64,000 nucleotides of DNA from Aralia elata (taxonomy: Eukaryota > Streptophyta > Magnoliopsida > Apiales > Araliaceae). Below, in pieces: positions 1 to 11,400 of the stretch. Each line of letters opens with the position of its first letter. Position 1 is the stretch's first letter. A model generated the notes under the pieces. That model made no database searches. It worked only from the letters and a program-made list of their open reading frames with translations, and was not told where the DNA came from. The stretch is taken from positions 14,225,929 to 14,289,928 of the forward strand of contig CM068382.1 in NCBI GenBank assembly GCA_034770075.1. The letters run 5' to 3'. The position numbers were made by a program, and so were the translations under genes.

Positions 1-129
1 GTTAGCACGTATATAAACATGTATCACGCTAATCTAAACAAGTTTCATTAAGGTTCGACGTTGATTCGGTATCTCGGTCGCATCCTTAATGGCTAAACAC
101 ATAGATTGTTCGTTAAAACTTCATTTGGA

Positions 130-900
130 AGTCTAATTATTAGTCTAAATAATTTAATTATTATTTCTAACATTTTTAGAAGCTTGGTATAATTTTTAGA
201 AGCTTGGAAGTAATTTTAAATAATTTTACAAGCTTAGAAATATTTTTAAATGATTTAATTATCATTTAGAATAATTTTAAAACATTTAATATGTTATTTA
301 AATAATTTATTTATCATTTAGAATAATTTTTGATATTTAAAATATTATTTAAATGATTTATTTATCATTTATAATATTTTTAGAAAGATAGAATATTATT
401 TAAATGATTTATTTTATCATTAATAATATCTCTAGAATTTATTTTATCATTAAAATAATTTATTTATTATTTATAATAATTTTCAAAACTTCCTTTGATA
501 TTTAAATGATTTAATTATCATTTAAAATAATTTTTAAATACTTAATATATTATTTAAATGATTTATTTATCATTAATAATATTTAAATATTTAATATTTT
601 ATTTAATTATTATATATAATAATTTTATTTACCTTAATATCATTTTTAAATAATTAATATAATTATTTACTAATTTAATACCATTTTTAAATAATTAAAA
701 CAATTATTAAATGATTTATCATAATTATTATTTAATATTTAATTAAATTAAATAATAATTCAGAATATATAAAAATATTAAAAATAATTTTTTTATAATT
801 AAAAATGAAATTTTTTCGGATTTATTTATTAATTATTAATAATTATTTAATATTTATTTATTATTTTATAATTTATTTAATTAATTTTTATTTTATTTTT
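130..900. repeat. AT-rich degenerate tandem array inside the LTR
   Basis: Imperfect units of about 50-60 bp built around ATTTAAATGATTTATTTATCATT and ATAATTTTTxAAATATTTAA recur across this interval. The same array is at about 9698-10470 in the other LTR. There is no coding potential. The array probably grew by slippage, and it is where the two LTRs differ most. Confidence 0.8.
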
Positions 901-909
901 ATTAAAAAT

Positions 910-935
910 CCGTCGCTAAAAGGCTTTAGCGACGG
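910..935. repeat. 11-bp-stem palindrome in the LTR
   Basis: CCGTCGCTAAA and TTTAGCGACGG form a perfect 11-bp stem around a 4-base loop. The same palindrome occurs in the right LTR near 10481-10506. It lies at the junction between the AT-rich array and the ordinary-composition part of the LTR. Confidence 0.85.
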
Positions 936-1195
936 TCTGCATAAGGATTTAGTTTTCTGGGTTTAAGTATGAATTTTGTCGCTAAAGGTGTTCTTCATGA
1001 AGAAACACTTGGTCATGGTCGAACAGGGACCTTTGACCTCAAATTAAATCCAGATGGTGGATTGTTTGTATTTGATTTTTGTTTGTTGTTGTAGCCAACA
1101 TGGCAGAGTATAACGACATGTATTAACCTAGATCATACAACATAAATTGATGCTCGATAAATCGTGGTTCAAACTAGCTTGTTGAGGCTGTTCTT

Positions 1196-1640
1196 GAGTT
1201 TCTGGGTAACCCAGAAACTCTTTGGTCATGGTCGGTCAACCATGTTTGACCGTTAATAACTTTCATGATAGTTACTGATTATGTGATCTAATGATTCTAG
1301 GTTGGAGTCTACATGGCATAGAACATGTTCAATCCAAAAAACAACATTTACAAACATCATATAAGCAAGATTGAAGCCGGTCAAATCTTGTCAGACGGCT
1401 GTCTAGAACACTTAGAATTTTCTGGGCTGCCCAGAATTCAGCCACCCGTGGTCGGTCAACGGGTTTTGACCGTTTATATTTTTCATCCTAGACATTTGTT
1501 TACTATTCTACCAATTGGATATTATAGTTAACATGGCATACTACATATACAAACTTTAAAACAGATCAAACGACCAATTTAAGCGGATCAAAATCTCTGA
1601 CAAAAAGCCTTGTCAGACTGTTCTTGGCTGCCAAGAACAG
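1196..1640. repeat. Three evenly spaced palindromes in a degenerate ~210-bp repeat
   Basis: Three hairpins occur at 1196-1220 (GAGTTTCTGGG, loop TAA, then its complement), about 1415-1439 (TTCTGGG, short loop, CCCAGAA) and 1618-1640 (CTGTTCTTGG, loop CTG, then its complement). Their centres are about 219 and 202 bp apart. The first two are each followed by a GTCGGTCAAC...TTGACCGTT motif, so they look like diverged copies of one unit. The right LTR carries the same set near 10764-11210. Confidence 0.75.
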
Positions 1641-2214
1641 TTGGGTTTTTCACCAAATTCGATCTTTTAAATGTTATGGATCCTTATTTAACCAACCCAG
1701 ATCATCAAATAACATGTTTACACATAATCCTAAACATCTAAAACATAAAATTATTGGAGGCTTGAAGATCAAACATAAATTAGGGTTTTGTGCACCTTTT
1801 TCTTTAAAGTTTGATTTCTGGCTTCTGATTCTGAACTTGTGGTTGCTAGGGCTTGTTTAGGCTGGTAATATAAGTGTATAAGCTTTGAATTTTCGTAGGT
1901 TTAAAGCTCAGCATCTCATTCTTCTTATAGCAACTTGGATTTAGGGTTTCCTAGGGTTTAATTCCAAATCTTGCCACCAAAAATATCTTCCCACTTAACT
2001 TGTGCTGCTTATAAGCTGGTGTGATTCACCTACTTGTGCTGGAGTGTGTCAAGCACAAGCTTGCACACTCCTAGCTTGTTTTTCATTGGCTAGGGTTTTA
2101 TTTTTCATTTATTTACTTACTGATTAAAGTTGATTTTTGGTTAATCATGATTAGGATGTTTAATCATGGTTAGTAATACTTTAATTAAGTTAATATATCA
2201 TAATTAAAGTTTAT

Positions 2215-2480
2215 CATCTCATAATTTAGGGTTATTAAACCAAATTAGGGTTTTAGGGTTTCGAATTAGGGGTTTAGGGTTTTCAATCCTACAATTAGGG
2301 TTTTAATCTTCCGTTTAGGGTTTAATTTAATCTTAATAATTCATAACTAATATTATGATTCATTACTTAGATCTTAATTATATCAATTAAGATTATTGTA
2401 CAATAATTAGGGTTTTAATTAATCAATTCGGATAATTACCATCAATTAGGGTTTTCAAATTAGGGTTTCTATTTCAGTTT
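2215..2480. promoter_or_regulatory. Telobox-like (TTTAGGG) cluster in the LTR
   Basis: TTTAGGG or TTAGGGTTT motifs occur about ten times in this interval, for example near 2227, 2244, 2252, 2270, 2297, 2324, 2408, 2445 and 2462. The same cluster is at about 11795-12055 in the right LTR. Read in the element's orientation they are AAACCCTAA teloboxes some 330-600 bp into the LTR. Teloboxes are known cis-elements in plant promoters. A role in this LTR is inference. Confidence 0.55.
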
Positions 2481-2815
2481 AACATTTTAAACCCTATTTA
2501 ACTTATTTTAGAATTTTATCAGTTAATATAATATTATATTAATGTCGAAGCACGATAAAGCACTTCGTCAATTCTAAGTACGACACAGCAGCTTACAAAA
2601 ATAATTTACCGAAACGCTTCTCGGTGAATTCGCCGGAAGCACGACAAATCATTTTGTCCGATTAAGCACGACACAGCTACTTGGCGAAAATTTTTTATTT
2701 GACCTAATTGTTTAATAAAATACGCAATCACATAATACCAAGTCAGAACAAGAAATTGCATTTATTAAACACATAATTTACATATATAAATCTTATTAGG
2801 GTTCGGAATATTACA

Positions 2816-2829
2816 TTCACCCCCACTAA
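2816..2829 (-). other. Polypurine tract of the Tekay-type element
   Basis: Directly inside the 3' LTR the minus strand reads TAGTGGGGGTGAA and then the LTR start TGTAATATT. This is where a plus-strand polypurine primer is expected. A near-identical tract adjoins the small related element at 56327. Confidence 0.75.
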
Positions 2830-2862
2830 TAAGAATTTCGTCCTCGAAATTTACAGTGCAGT

Positions 2863-3667
2863 CTATGAAAATAAATGTGGGTAGTTATCTCGCATTTTAC
2901 TCTCGAGCTCCCACGTAGCTTCCTCGATATTCTGATTTCTCCAGATAACCTTAACCGAAGGTATCTTTTTATTTCGCAATTGCTGTTCTTTCCTATCCAC
3001 AATTTCAATAGGAATTTCTTCATACGATAAATCCTTCTCGATTTGAATGGGCTCATAATCAATAACGTGTTTATAATCAGGTTTGTATGGTCGTAACACG
3101 GACACATGAAACACGTTATGAATATGTTCTAGTTCAGGAGGTAGGGCTACCTCATAGGCTACCTCACCTATCTTTCTCAATATTTGAAATGGCCCAATAA
3201 ATCTCGGACTCAATTTGCCTTTCTTGCCGAAACGTATTTTTCCCTTCCACGGAGATACTTTTAAGAATACGTGACTACCGACTTCGAAATCTTGTAACTT
3301 CCTGTGTTGATCAGCATATTTCTTCTGTCGATATTGTGACGCTTGTAATCTTCCCCGTATAATTCGAACTACCTCCGTGGTTTGTTGCACTATTTCTGGT
3401 CCTAGCATTTGCCGTTCCCCAACCTCGTCCCAACATAAAGGCGTCCTACATTTTCTTCCATATAGGGCTTCAAATGGTGGCATTCCTATGCTGGCATGGT
3501 AGCTATTGTTGTATGCAAATTCTACCAAAGGTAATTGATCTTCCCAACTTCCCTTGAAATCCATGATGCAAGAGCGCAACATGTCTTCCAATGTCTGGAT
3601 GGTTCTCTCACTCTGACCGTCAGTTTGTGGATGGTATGCTGTACTTAGTCTCAATTGAGTTCCTAAA
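2863..3667 (-). pseudogene. Integrase C-terminal part with chromodomain
   Basis: The frame starts in the integrase core, with STAYHPQTDGQSERTIQTLE carrying the catalytic Glu of the DD35E triad. It continues through the GPY/F-type region (SPRFIGPFQILRKIG and HNVFHVSVLRPY) into a C-terminal chromodomain (VKVIWRNQNIEEATWELE). That combination marks a chromovirus, and the lineage fits Tekay/Del. The frame is out of phase with the upstream integrase half because of an extra base in an A run (plus-strand T run, 3668-3673). It ends just before the polypurine tract, as expected for the last domain of pol. Confidence 0.9.
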
Positions 3668-4264
3668 TTTTTTCTGGAGACTTATCCAAAAATTTGAAGT
3701 AAATCGTGGATCTCTATCTGATACTATAGAAACAGGGACTCCATGTCTAGAAATGATTTCATTGATGTAAAGTTTGGCTAATTGGTCTAGACTGAAGTTG
3801 ATTTTGATGGGTAGGAAATGAGCTGATTTGGTAAGACGATCTACAATTACCCAAATGGCATTGTGACCCTTTTGTGTGGTTGGAAGGCCAACTACGAAAT
3901 CCATGGTAATATGCTCCCATTTCCACTCAGGAATTTCTAAGGGTTGTAATAATCCACTTGGTTTCTGATGTTCAGCTTTAACCCTTTGACATGTTAAACA
4001 TTTACTTACCCACTCCGCTATTTCTCTCTTCATGTTAAACCACCAAAAATGTTGGCTCAGGTCTTTATACATTTTTGTACTTCCTGGATGTACAGCGAAT
4101 TTAGAATTATGGGCTTCATTCAGTATTTCGTCTTTTAACTCTTGTACTGAAGGTACCCAAATTCTATTTTCGTATCTTAGTACTCCATCCTTATCCACTC
4201 TAAACTTAACATTCTTTTTATGAGTCATTTCTGCCTTATACTTCTGACATTCTGCATCAGTCTC
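3620..4264 (-). pseudogene. Integrase N-terminal and core part
   Basis: This segment encodes the HHCC zinc domain (AVHPGSTKMY ... CLTCQRVKAEH), followed by core motifs ITMDFVVGLP and IVSDRDPRFTS, which carry the two Asp of the DD35E triad. It is in the same frame as the RT/RNase H segment to its right but separated from it by an in-frame TAG (plus strand 4265-4267). Downstream the frame is lost at an A homopolymer (3668-3673), and the residues after LQKKF are out-of-frame sequence. It is a broken part of one gag-pol gene, not a separate gene. Confidence 0.88.
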
Positions 4265-5158
4265 CTATAATTCTTTGACTTTGTCCAATAAAGTCGAATT
4301 ACTCTCGATGACAAATAACTTCTGGGTAGAGTTAACTGGAACTCTCACCTCAATCTCAAGTTTGTCAAACTCTTTGATCAGTAACTCGTTATTAGTCATC
4401 ACATTCAATTTCTCCTGATTCTTCCTACTTAATGCGTCTGCTACGACGTTGGCTTTCCCTGGATGATATAAGATCTCACAATCAAAATCTTTTATCAGCT
4501 CTAGCCATCTCCTTTGCCTCATATTTAACTCCTTCTGTGTGAAAATATATTTCAGACTCTTGTGATCTGTGTATATCTCACACTTCTCCCCGTACAAGTA
4601 ATGCCTCCAAATTTTCAAGGCGAATACTACGGCGGCTAACTCAAGATCATGCGTAGGATACCTCTTCTCATAATCCTTGAGTTGTCTTGATGCATATGCA
4701 ATCACCTTTCCGTGTTGCATTAACACACACCCTAACCCTTTGTGTGATGCATCACTATAAACAACGAGACCTCCTGTATCATCTGGTAAAGATAACACTG
4801 GTGCCATACTTAACCGCTTCTTCAACTCTTGGAAGCTTTCTTCACATTTGTCTGTCCAGACGTACTTTACCGTCTTTCGAGTCAAATTGGTTAGCGGGGT
4901 CGCTATCTTCGAAAAATCTTGTATAAAACGCCGATAATACCCTGCTAAACCGAGAAAACTTCTCACTTCTGTTGGAGTTGTTGGTTGTTCCCAATTTACA
5001 ACCGCTTCTATCTTGGCTGGATCTACCGCTATTCCATTCTTGTCAATTACATGACCTAAGAACTGGACTCGTTCCAACCAAAATTCACATTTGGAAAACT
5101 TTGCATAAAGTTGTTCCTTGCGTAATATCTCCAATACGCTTCTTAAGTGTTCAAGCAT
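4265..5158 (-). pseudogene. RT thumb/connection and RNase H part
   Basis: The protein shows the RT C-terminal region (FLGHVIDKNGIAVDPAKIEA, FLGLAGYYRRFI) and then RNase H (LVVYSDASHKGLGCVLMQ, YASRQLKDYEKRYPTHDLEL, EIYTDHKSLKYIF, GKANVVADALSR). The catalytic acidic residues DAS, E, TD and D of the Ty3/gypsy RNase H are visible. The segment is shifted relative to the upstream RT frame by an extra base near 5150-5160, where the upstream frame stops, and ends at an in-frame TAG at 4265-4267. Confidence 0.9.
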
Positions 5159-6854
5159 GCTCCTCTTTTGTTCTCGAGTATACTAAAATATCATCGATGA
5201 ACACTACGACAAATTTGTCCAAGCATGGTTTAAACACTCTGTTCATTAAGTCCATGAATGCTGCCGGCGCATTTGTTAATCCAAAAGACATCACAAGAAA
5301 CTCATAATGTCCGTAGCGTGTCCTAAACGCTGTCTTCGGCACATCTTCTTTTCTTACCTTTAATTGATGATAACCCGATCGTAGGTCGATCTTCGAAAAG
5401 TATTCGGCCCCTTTCAACTGGTCAAACAAATCATTAATTCGTGGTAAAGGATATTTGTTCTTTATTGTTAACTTATTTAATTCTCTATAATCAATACACA
5501 ACCTTAATGTTCCATCCTTCTTCTTTACAAACAACACCGGTGCTCCCCAAGGTGAAACACTTGGTTGTATGTACTTTTTGTCTAAGAGTTCTTGTAGCTG
5601 CACAAGTAACTCCTTCAACTCTACAGGTGCCATTCTGTACGGTGCCTTGGAAACTGGTGCCGTACCCGGTGCAAGATCAATAACAAATTCGATCTCCCTG
5701 TCCGGAGGTAAACCGGGTAAGTCATCTGGAAACACATCCGGAAATTCTCTAACTACAGGTATTTGTTCTAGCTTTACTCCTTCTTTTCGAGTATCTACTA
5801 TATATGCCAAATAGCCTGTACAACCCTTCCTAAGTAATCTCTCTGCTTGCATTACTGTTAGATAGTGAGATCGTTTAGGTGAACAACCACCTTTGAACAC
5901 TACTTTTGACTCTGAAGCAGTCACTAAATTTACCCGCTTCTGCTGGCAGTCAATTATTGCATTATAATTGCCCAGCCAGTCCATGCCTAAGATTATATCA
6001 AATTCCCCTAGTTGTATGGGAATGAGGTTCACAAGAAACTTGTGTCCCTTAATCTCGATAGCACAATTCTTATAGATGGTTTTGACGGGAATTATCTCAT
6101 TGTTTGCGATCTCCACATTAAAAGGTATGTCTAAATCTTCGCATGGTATTGACAATTTCTTAGCAAAGCTATTAGACACAAATGAACAAGTAGCACCAGA
6201 GTCGAACAACACATATGCATTTAAAGTGTCGATAGGGATGATACCTGTTACCACGTCTGGTGCAGCAACAACATCCCTTGTCGCCATATTAAACGTTCTT
6301 GCGGTTGGACGACCTGGACCTCCAGCTCCTGCTACTGTTGGTTTGGGGTTATTGTTTGGGATTTGGTTTCCTCCCCCAAATTGGTTTCTGTTCTTCGGGC
6401 AATTCCTAGACACATGCCCCGTTGCACCACAAAGATAGCAAGTAACATTCGGATTACTCTGACGAGTATTATCATTACTCTTTTTAGGACAATAAGAGGA
6501 ATAATGTCCCTCTTGCCCACAATGATAACAAGTAACCACCTTCTGGCGACATAACCCTAGGTGATTCTTTCCGCATATGGCACAACGACCCACCTTATTG
6601 TTATTGTTCTGGTTTCTATTATTGTTATTATTATTGTAATCGTTACCCCTCCTTACAAAATTTGTAGGAACAGTGGCATCCCACTTCCTTTTGTTATTAT
6701 TAGTACCCCCTGTACTAACTTCTCCTTTCAATTTTCCTCCCTCACTCAAACTTCTCTTTTCCTTATGAAATTTTATTAAAGCTTCATTCTCGTTTTCAGC
6801 TATAATAGCTTTCTCGAGAATTTCTGGAAAAGTTCTCACTTGAAATACTGACAA
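5151..6854 (-). pseudogene. Gag zinc knuckles, protease and RT palm
   Basis: In order: the end of the capsid region; zinc-binding motifs CAICGKNHLGLC, CYHCGQEGHYSSYC and CYLCGATGHVSRNC (about residues 90-150); aspartic protease with FDSGATCSFVSN (about 215); and RT with LRLCIDYRELNKLTIKNKYPL, KIDLRSGYHQ, LVMSFGLTNAP and the catalytic FIDDILVYSR (about 550). This is the normal gag-PR-RT order for Ty3/gypsy. It is out of frame with the 5' part of gag because of a length change in an A run (plus strand T run 6873-6878), and it stops early right after the RT active site through a one-base insertion. Confidence 0.9.
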
Positions 6855-7435
6855 TTTGCTACGAATTTGGGGTTTTTTAATCCCTCTTCGTATCTCCTAG
6901 TCTTTCTTCTTGCCTCTGTATCAACCTGATGGGAGGCAAACCTGGCTAATTCATTGAACATGGCCGTATACAGGGATACGGTAAGTTCTCCTTGTTTCAA
7001 TTCTAAGAATCGTACCTCCATACGATCCTTCATTGATTGGGGAAAATAATTTTCGAAGAATAATTCCTTAAACCTGGTCCAAGGAATTTTATCCTCACCT
7101 GCACGAATTTTTGTATTTTCCCACCAATGACTTGCCTCACCCTTGAGGAAAAAGGTGGCAAAGATCGTCTTTTGATCTTCGCCAACATTAGTTACCCTGA
7201 AAAACTTTTCTATCTCGGTAACCCATGTTTGAGCCTCAATTGGTTCCGCGGTTCCCTTAAATTCCGGTGGTCCAACAAGTTTAAAGTCCTTGAATATTGT
7301 ACCCTGTGGATTAACTGGGGTGGGTTGAGGTGGTGGACGATTTTGTAAGGTTTCTAAGAGGATATCTACTAATTGTTGTGTGGGATTTGGCTCGGTGGTC
7401 TCAGTTCGGGCTTGGGTTCTTCGTCCTGATGCCAT
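6836..7435 (-). pseudogene. Gag capsid part of the Tekay-type element
   Basis: I place the start at the ATG whose first base is 7435, in a good ACCATGG context (MASGRRTQART...). The frame stays open upstream to 7528, but that stretch is hydrophobic and not gag-like. The body matches the retrotransposon gag domain: FKGTAEPIEAQTWVTEIEKF, FFLKGEASHWWENTK, FKELFFENYFPQSMKDRMEV and LTVSLYTAMFNELARFA. The frame is lost after RRYEEGLK at an A homopolymer and ends in a short nonsense tail, which separates it from the zinc knuckles. Confidence 0.88.
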
Positions 7436-7648
7436 GGTTCTAAAATAAAGAAAAGCAAGTATAAATACAAAGATATGCTTACATAGAACTAACAATTTGA
7501 TTATATAAACACAACTTGTATATAACATGCAACAACGATTACATAACCAACTAGTAGTTATACTACTACTAGTTATTACAAGGATTTCCTATTTTACAAC
7601 TCAAAATTTTGATATCGTACTAAGTACAACACATAAACATAGACACTA

Positions 7649-8225
7649 CTAAACTGCGCTATTACGCATCCCCTTATCAGCATCTCGTATCATGTGACCG
7701 ACTACTGCTCTATCAATCATATATTCCTCCTTCTCCTCTTCCACCGGATACCTAAACACTCGTCGCTCTAGGCCATCAAATGCCGCCTTACTCTTCCTAT
7801 CGGCTCTATATGCCTGCATCTGTGCCTCCTGTTTCTCCCTCTGTGTGTCCTGAAGGAGTATCCTCAAACGCCGGAGTTGTATCATCGCTCACTCTCCAAC
7901 AATCCTGTCGCTATGTTTGCACGAGAGTTAGCAGCTTCTAACTCTACTGTTGATTGCTGTACCAACTCGATGACTATCTCTTCGTGTCTTTCGACACTCA
8001 TCATCTGGCCTGCTCCAATATCCTCCTCAGAATCAGGGTCTACTAACTGGCCATCTACCGGGTTCTCTGCCTCCTCTGCCTCTAAGATCTCCTCATCATG
8101 AATAAGCTCCTCTTCCTCTGGGTCTTCATCCTCTAAATCTAGTTCAGGGGTAGCTGGCTCGTAATCAGGCACCTCATCGGGCTCACTGTCGGATAACCAT
8201 CCTATGTTGTTGGTTTACTCCAGCC
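7649..8225 (-). pseudogene. Acidic ORF upstream of gag, frameshifted
   Basis: Between the primer-binding site and gag lies a coding-like stretch in two overlapping frames. The first (8172-7882, open upstream to about 8210) is very acidic (DLEDEDPEEEELIHDEEILEAE). The second (7885-7649) is charged and helix-prone (QREKQEAQMQAYRADRKSK). They overlap by a few bases, which suggests one protein broken by a frameshift. A nearby ATG at about 8225 could have been the original start. I do not recognise a domain. An extra 5' ORF is not part of the standard gag-pol layout of Tekay elements. Confidence 0.5.
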
Positions 8226-8385
8226 ATCCTACAAAAGAATTTTAATTTATTTAGTATTTATGGGGAAACAAATTTACACATAAGATAAAGCTTTTAAGAT
8301 TATTTTATGTATCATTAAGTATTTTACGGACTCAAAGACTATATTCTAAGGTATTTCCTAACTACCTTTAGAGCTATAATCTACA
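8226..8385. other. Untranslated leader of the Tekay-type element
   Basis: AT-rich sequence between the primer-binding site and the first possible coding frame. I see no motif in it beyond its position. Confidence 0.5.
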
Positions 8386-8401
8386 ACTCTTGATACCAAC
8401 C
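8386..8401 (-). other. Primer-binding site (tRNA-iMet-like)
   Basis: On the minus strand, directly after the LTR end GGGGGCGTCACA, the sequence reads GGTTGGTATCAAGAG. It resembles the TGGTATCAGAG complement of the initiator tRNA-Met 3' end that primes most plant Ty3/gypsy and copia elements, with a small mismatch. It fixes the LTR boundary at 8402. Confidence 0.8.
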
Positions 8402-11400
8402 TGTGACGCCCCCAAATCTCTACACTCCCCTGTAGCAGATCTGGTGCTCACGTGGAACTATACAACTATAAATATTCAATAAAAATATGACTTCTAGTTA
8501 TCCAAGGTTCACAGTATCCATAACAGGTACTAGTTTCCGGCCAGAACGTTGTCTGTGTTTGGATACCCTCACTTAGATATATAGATTCATACCTTATGAA
8601 TATCTCTTTCATATCAATATTCCCTATCTATCTGACATTCACAGTACAAATGACAAGATTGTCCATATAGAACGCTCAACATCATTTAGATACCCTCATT
8701 CAGATGTATAGTTCATATAGACATTGTATTTAACTTATTACAACTATTCTAAAGAATTTAAAGATCAGAGTATAACGCATTCTATAACATAAAGGATCAT
8801 AATATATTACATAACATTTTGTTCGGTTACATCATTCGTTATACTAAGTTATTACAACAACAAGTCTTTAAAAAAGACTTAAAGTATTCAACAATAAACA
8901 TTAAAGCTAATAAGCATGGCTTTTCCCCTTGTTAGTCCCGGACGGTGCCAGGGATATCATTTATAGCTGCAAAAGAAGATATGCGCAAGAATGAGCTACA
9001 AATGCTCAGCAAGTTCATTTAAATATGTAAACACCATGTGTTTGATTTGAAAGATGTCAATGATGTATACTGAGGGTTCTGTACATGAACCATATATTTC
9101 ATTTAGTTCTATCAGTCTTTAATGACTTAGAACCATTTGAGTTTTGGATATCTGGTAGGTGATCAGCCTCACCAATATCCTAGGAGTATGCATATCATCC
9201 TAGCAATTTATGTTGATATATTATCAACTGTTCGTCACCTTATATTAAGGGAATTTCGTCACCTTATTTTAAGGGAAAATTTCGGGTTCACCTTACATCA
9301 AGGTGTTCCATTTCTCAGTATCAGATGTCGTACCAAACAATTTGGCTTGACACAACAATTTAAGCTCGAACAAGCAATATATGAATAATAATTCATTTCT
9401 TAAGTTATGCTGAACAAGAAGCAATAACTTCACAATAATTGATAGCAAGATGTATAATACTTGCTTAATATAAATTGAGAAAGGTTAGGACACTTGCCTT
9501 AGCGTAGCTCACTATAATTTTAGTACAATCGGTCAACGCACGTAGTCTACGTATACCAAATAATAAGCGTTAGCACGTATATAAACATGTATCACGCTAA
9601 TCTAAACAAGTTTCATTAAGGTTCGACGTTGATGATTCGGTATCTCGGTCGCATCCTTAATGGCTAAACACATAGATTGTTCGTTAAAACTTCATTTGGA
9701 AGTCTAATTATTAGTCTAAATAATTTAATTATTATTTCTAACATTTTTAGAAGCTTGGTATAATTTTTAGAAGCTTGGAAGTAATTTTAAATAATTTTAC
9801 AAGCTTAGAAATATTTTTAAATGATTTAATTATCATTTAGAATAATTTTAAAACATTTAATATGTTATTTAAATAAGTTTTATTTATCATTTAGAATAAT
9901 TTTTGATATTTAAAATATTATTTAAATGATTTATTTATCATTTATAATATTTTTAGAAAGATAGAATATTATTTAAATGATTTATTTTATCATTAATAAT
10001 ATCTCTAGAATTTATTTTTATCATTAAAATAATTTATTTATTATTTATAATAATTTTCAAAACTTAATTTGATATTTAAATGATTTAATTATCATTTAAA
10101 ATAATTTTTAAATACTTAATATATTATTTAAATGATTTATTTATCATTAATAATATTTAAATATTTAATATTTTATTTAATTATTATATATAATAATTTT
10201 ATTTACCTTTAATATCATTTTTAAATAATTAATATAATTATTTACTAATTTAATACCATTTTTAAATAATTAAAACAATTATTAAATGATTTATCATAAT
10301 TATTATTTAATATTTAATTAAATTAAATAATATTTCAGAAAATATAAAAATATTAAAAATAATTTTTTTATAAATAAAAATTAATTTTCGCATTTATATA
10401 ATAATAATAAATAATTATTTAATATTAAATTAATATATTATAAATTAATTAAATAATATTTATTTTATTTTTATTAAAAATCCGTCGCTAAAAGGCTTTA
10501 GCGACGGTCTGCATAAGGATTTAGTTTTCTGGGTTTAAGTATGAATTTTGTCGCTAAAGGTGTTCTTCATGAAGAACACTTGGTCATGGTCGAACAGGGA
10601 CCTTTGACCTCAAATTAAATCCAGATGGTTGATTGTTTGTGTTTGATTTTTGTTTGTTGTTGTAGCCAACATGGCAGAGTATAACGACATGTATTAACCT
10701 AGATCATACAACATCAATTGATGCTAGATAAATCGTGGTCAAACTAGCTTGTTGAGGCTGTTCTTGAGTTTCTGGGTAACCCAGAAACTCTTTGGTCATG
10801 GTCGGTCAACCATGTTTGACCGTTAATAACTTTCATGATAGTTACTGATTATGTGATCTAATGATTCTAGGTTGGAGTCTACATGGCATAGAACATGTTC
10901 AATCCAAGAAACAACATTTACAAACATCATATAAGCAAGATTGAAGCCGGTCAAATCTTGTCAGACGGCTGTCTAGAACACTTAGAATTTTCTGGGCTGC
11001 CCAGAATTCAGCCACCCGTGGTCGGTCAACGGGTTTTGACCGTTTATATTTTTCATCCTAGACATTTGTTTACTATTCTACCAATTGGATATTATAGTTA
11101 ACATGGCATACTACATATACAAACTTTAAAACAGATCAAACGACCAATTTAAGCGGATCAAAATCTCTGACAAAAAGCCTTGTCAGACTGTTCTTGGCTG
11201 CCAAGAACAGTTGGGTTTTTTTCAACCAAATTCGATCTTTTAAATGTTATGGATCCTTATTTAACCAACCCAGATCATCAAATAACATGTTTACACATAA
11301 TCCTAAACATCTAAAACATAAAATTATTGGAGGCTTGAAGATTCAAACATAAATTAGGGTTTTGTGCACCTTTTTCTTTAAAGTTTGATTTCTGGCTTCT

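Larger units (their letters stand above)
1..2815 (-). repeat. 3' LTR (partial) of Tekay-type Ty3/gypsy element
   Basis: This block is repeated almost base for base at 9569-12388, and both copies end with the same GGTTCGGAATATTACA. On the minus strand the LTR therefore begins TGTAATATTCC. The left edge is cut by the window: by comparison with the right copy about 1.17 kb is missing, so the full LTR is about 4 kb, long for this family. Most differences between the copies are single-base or short indels, which suggests a recent insertion. One stretch near 765-890 differs much more. The short reading frames inside it are not genes. Confidence 0.93.

Noticed and set aside
1325..1531. 68-residue frame identical in both LTRs (also 10895-11101)
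   Set aside because: It is identical only because the LTRs are. It spans a palindrome repeat and shows no protein-like feature.
2220..2480. Interstitial telomere repeat
   Set aside because: The TTTAGGG motifs are separated by unrelated bases and present in both LTRs, so they belong to the LTR and are not a telomere remnant.
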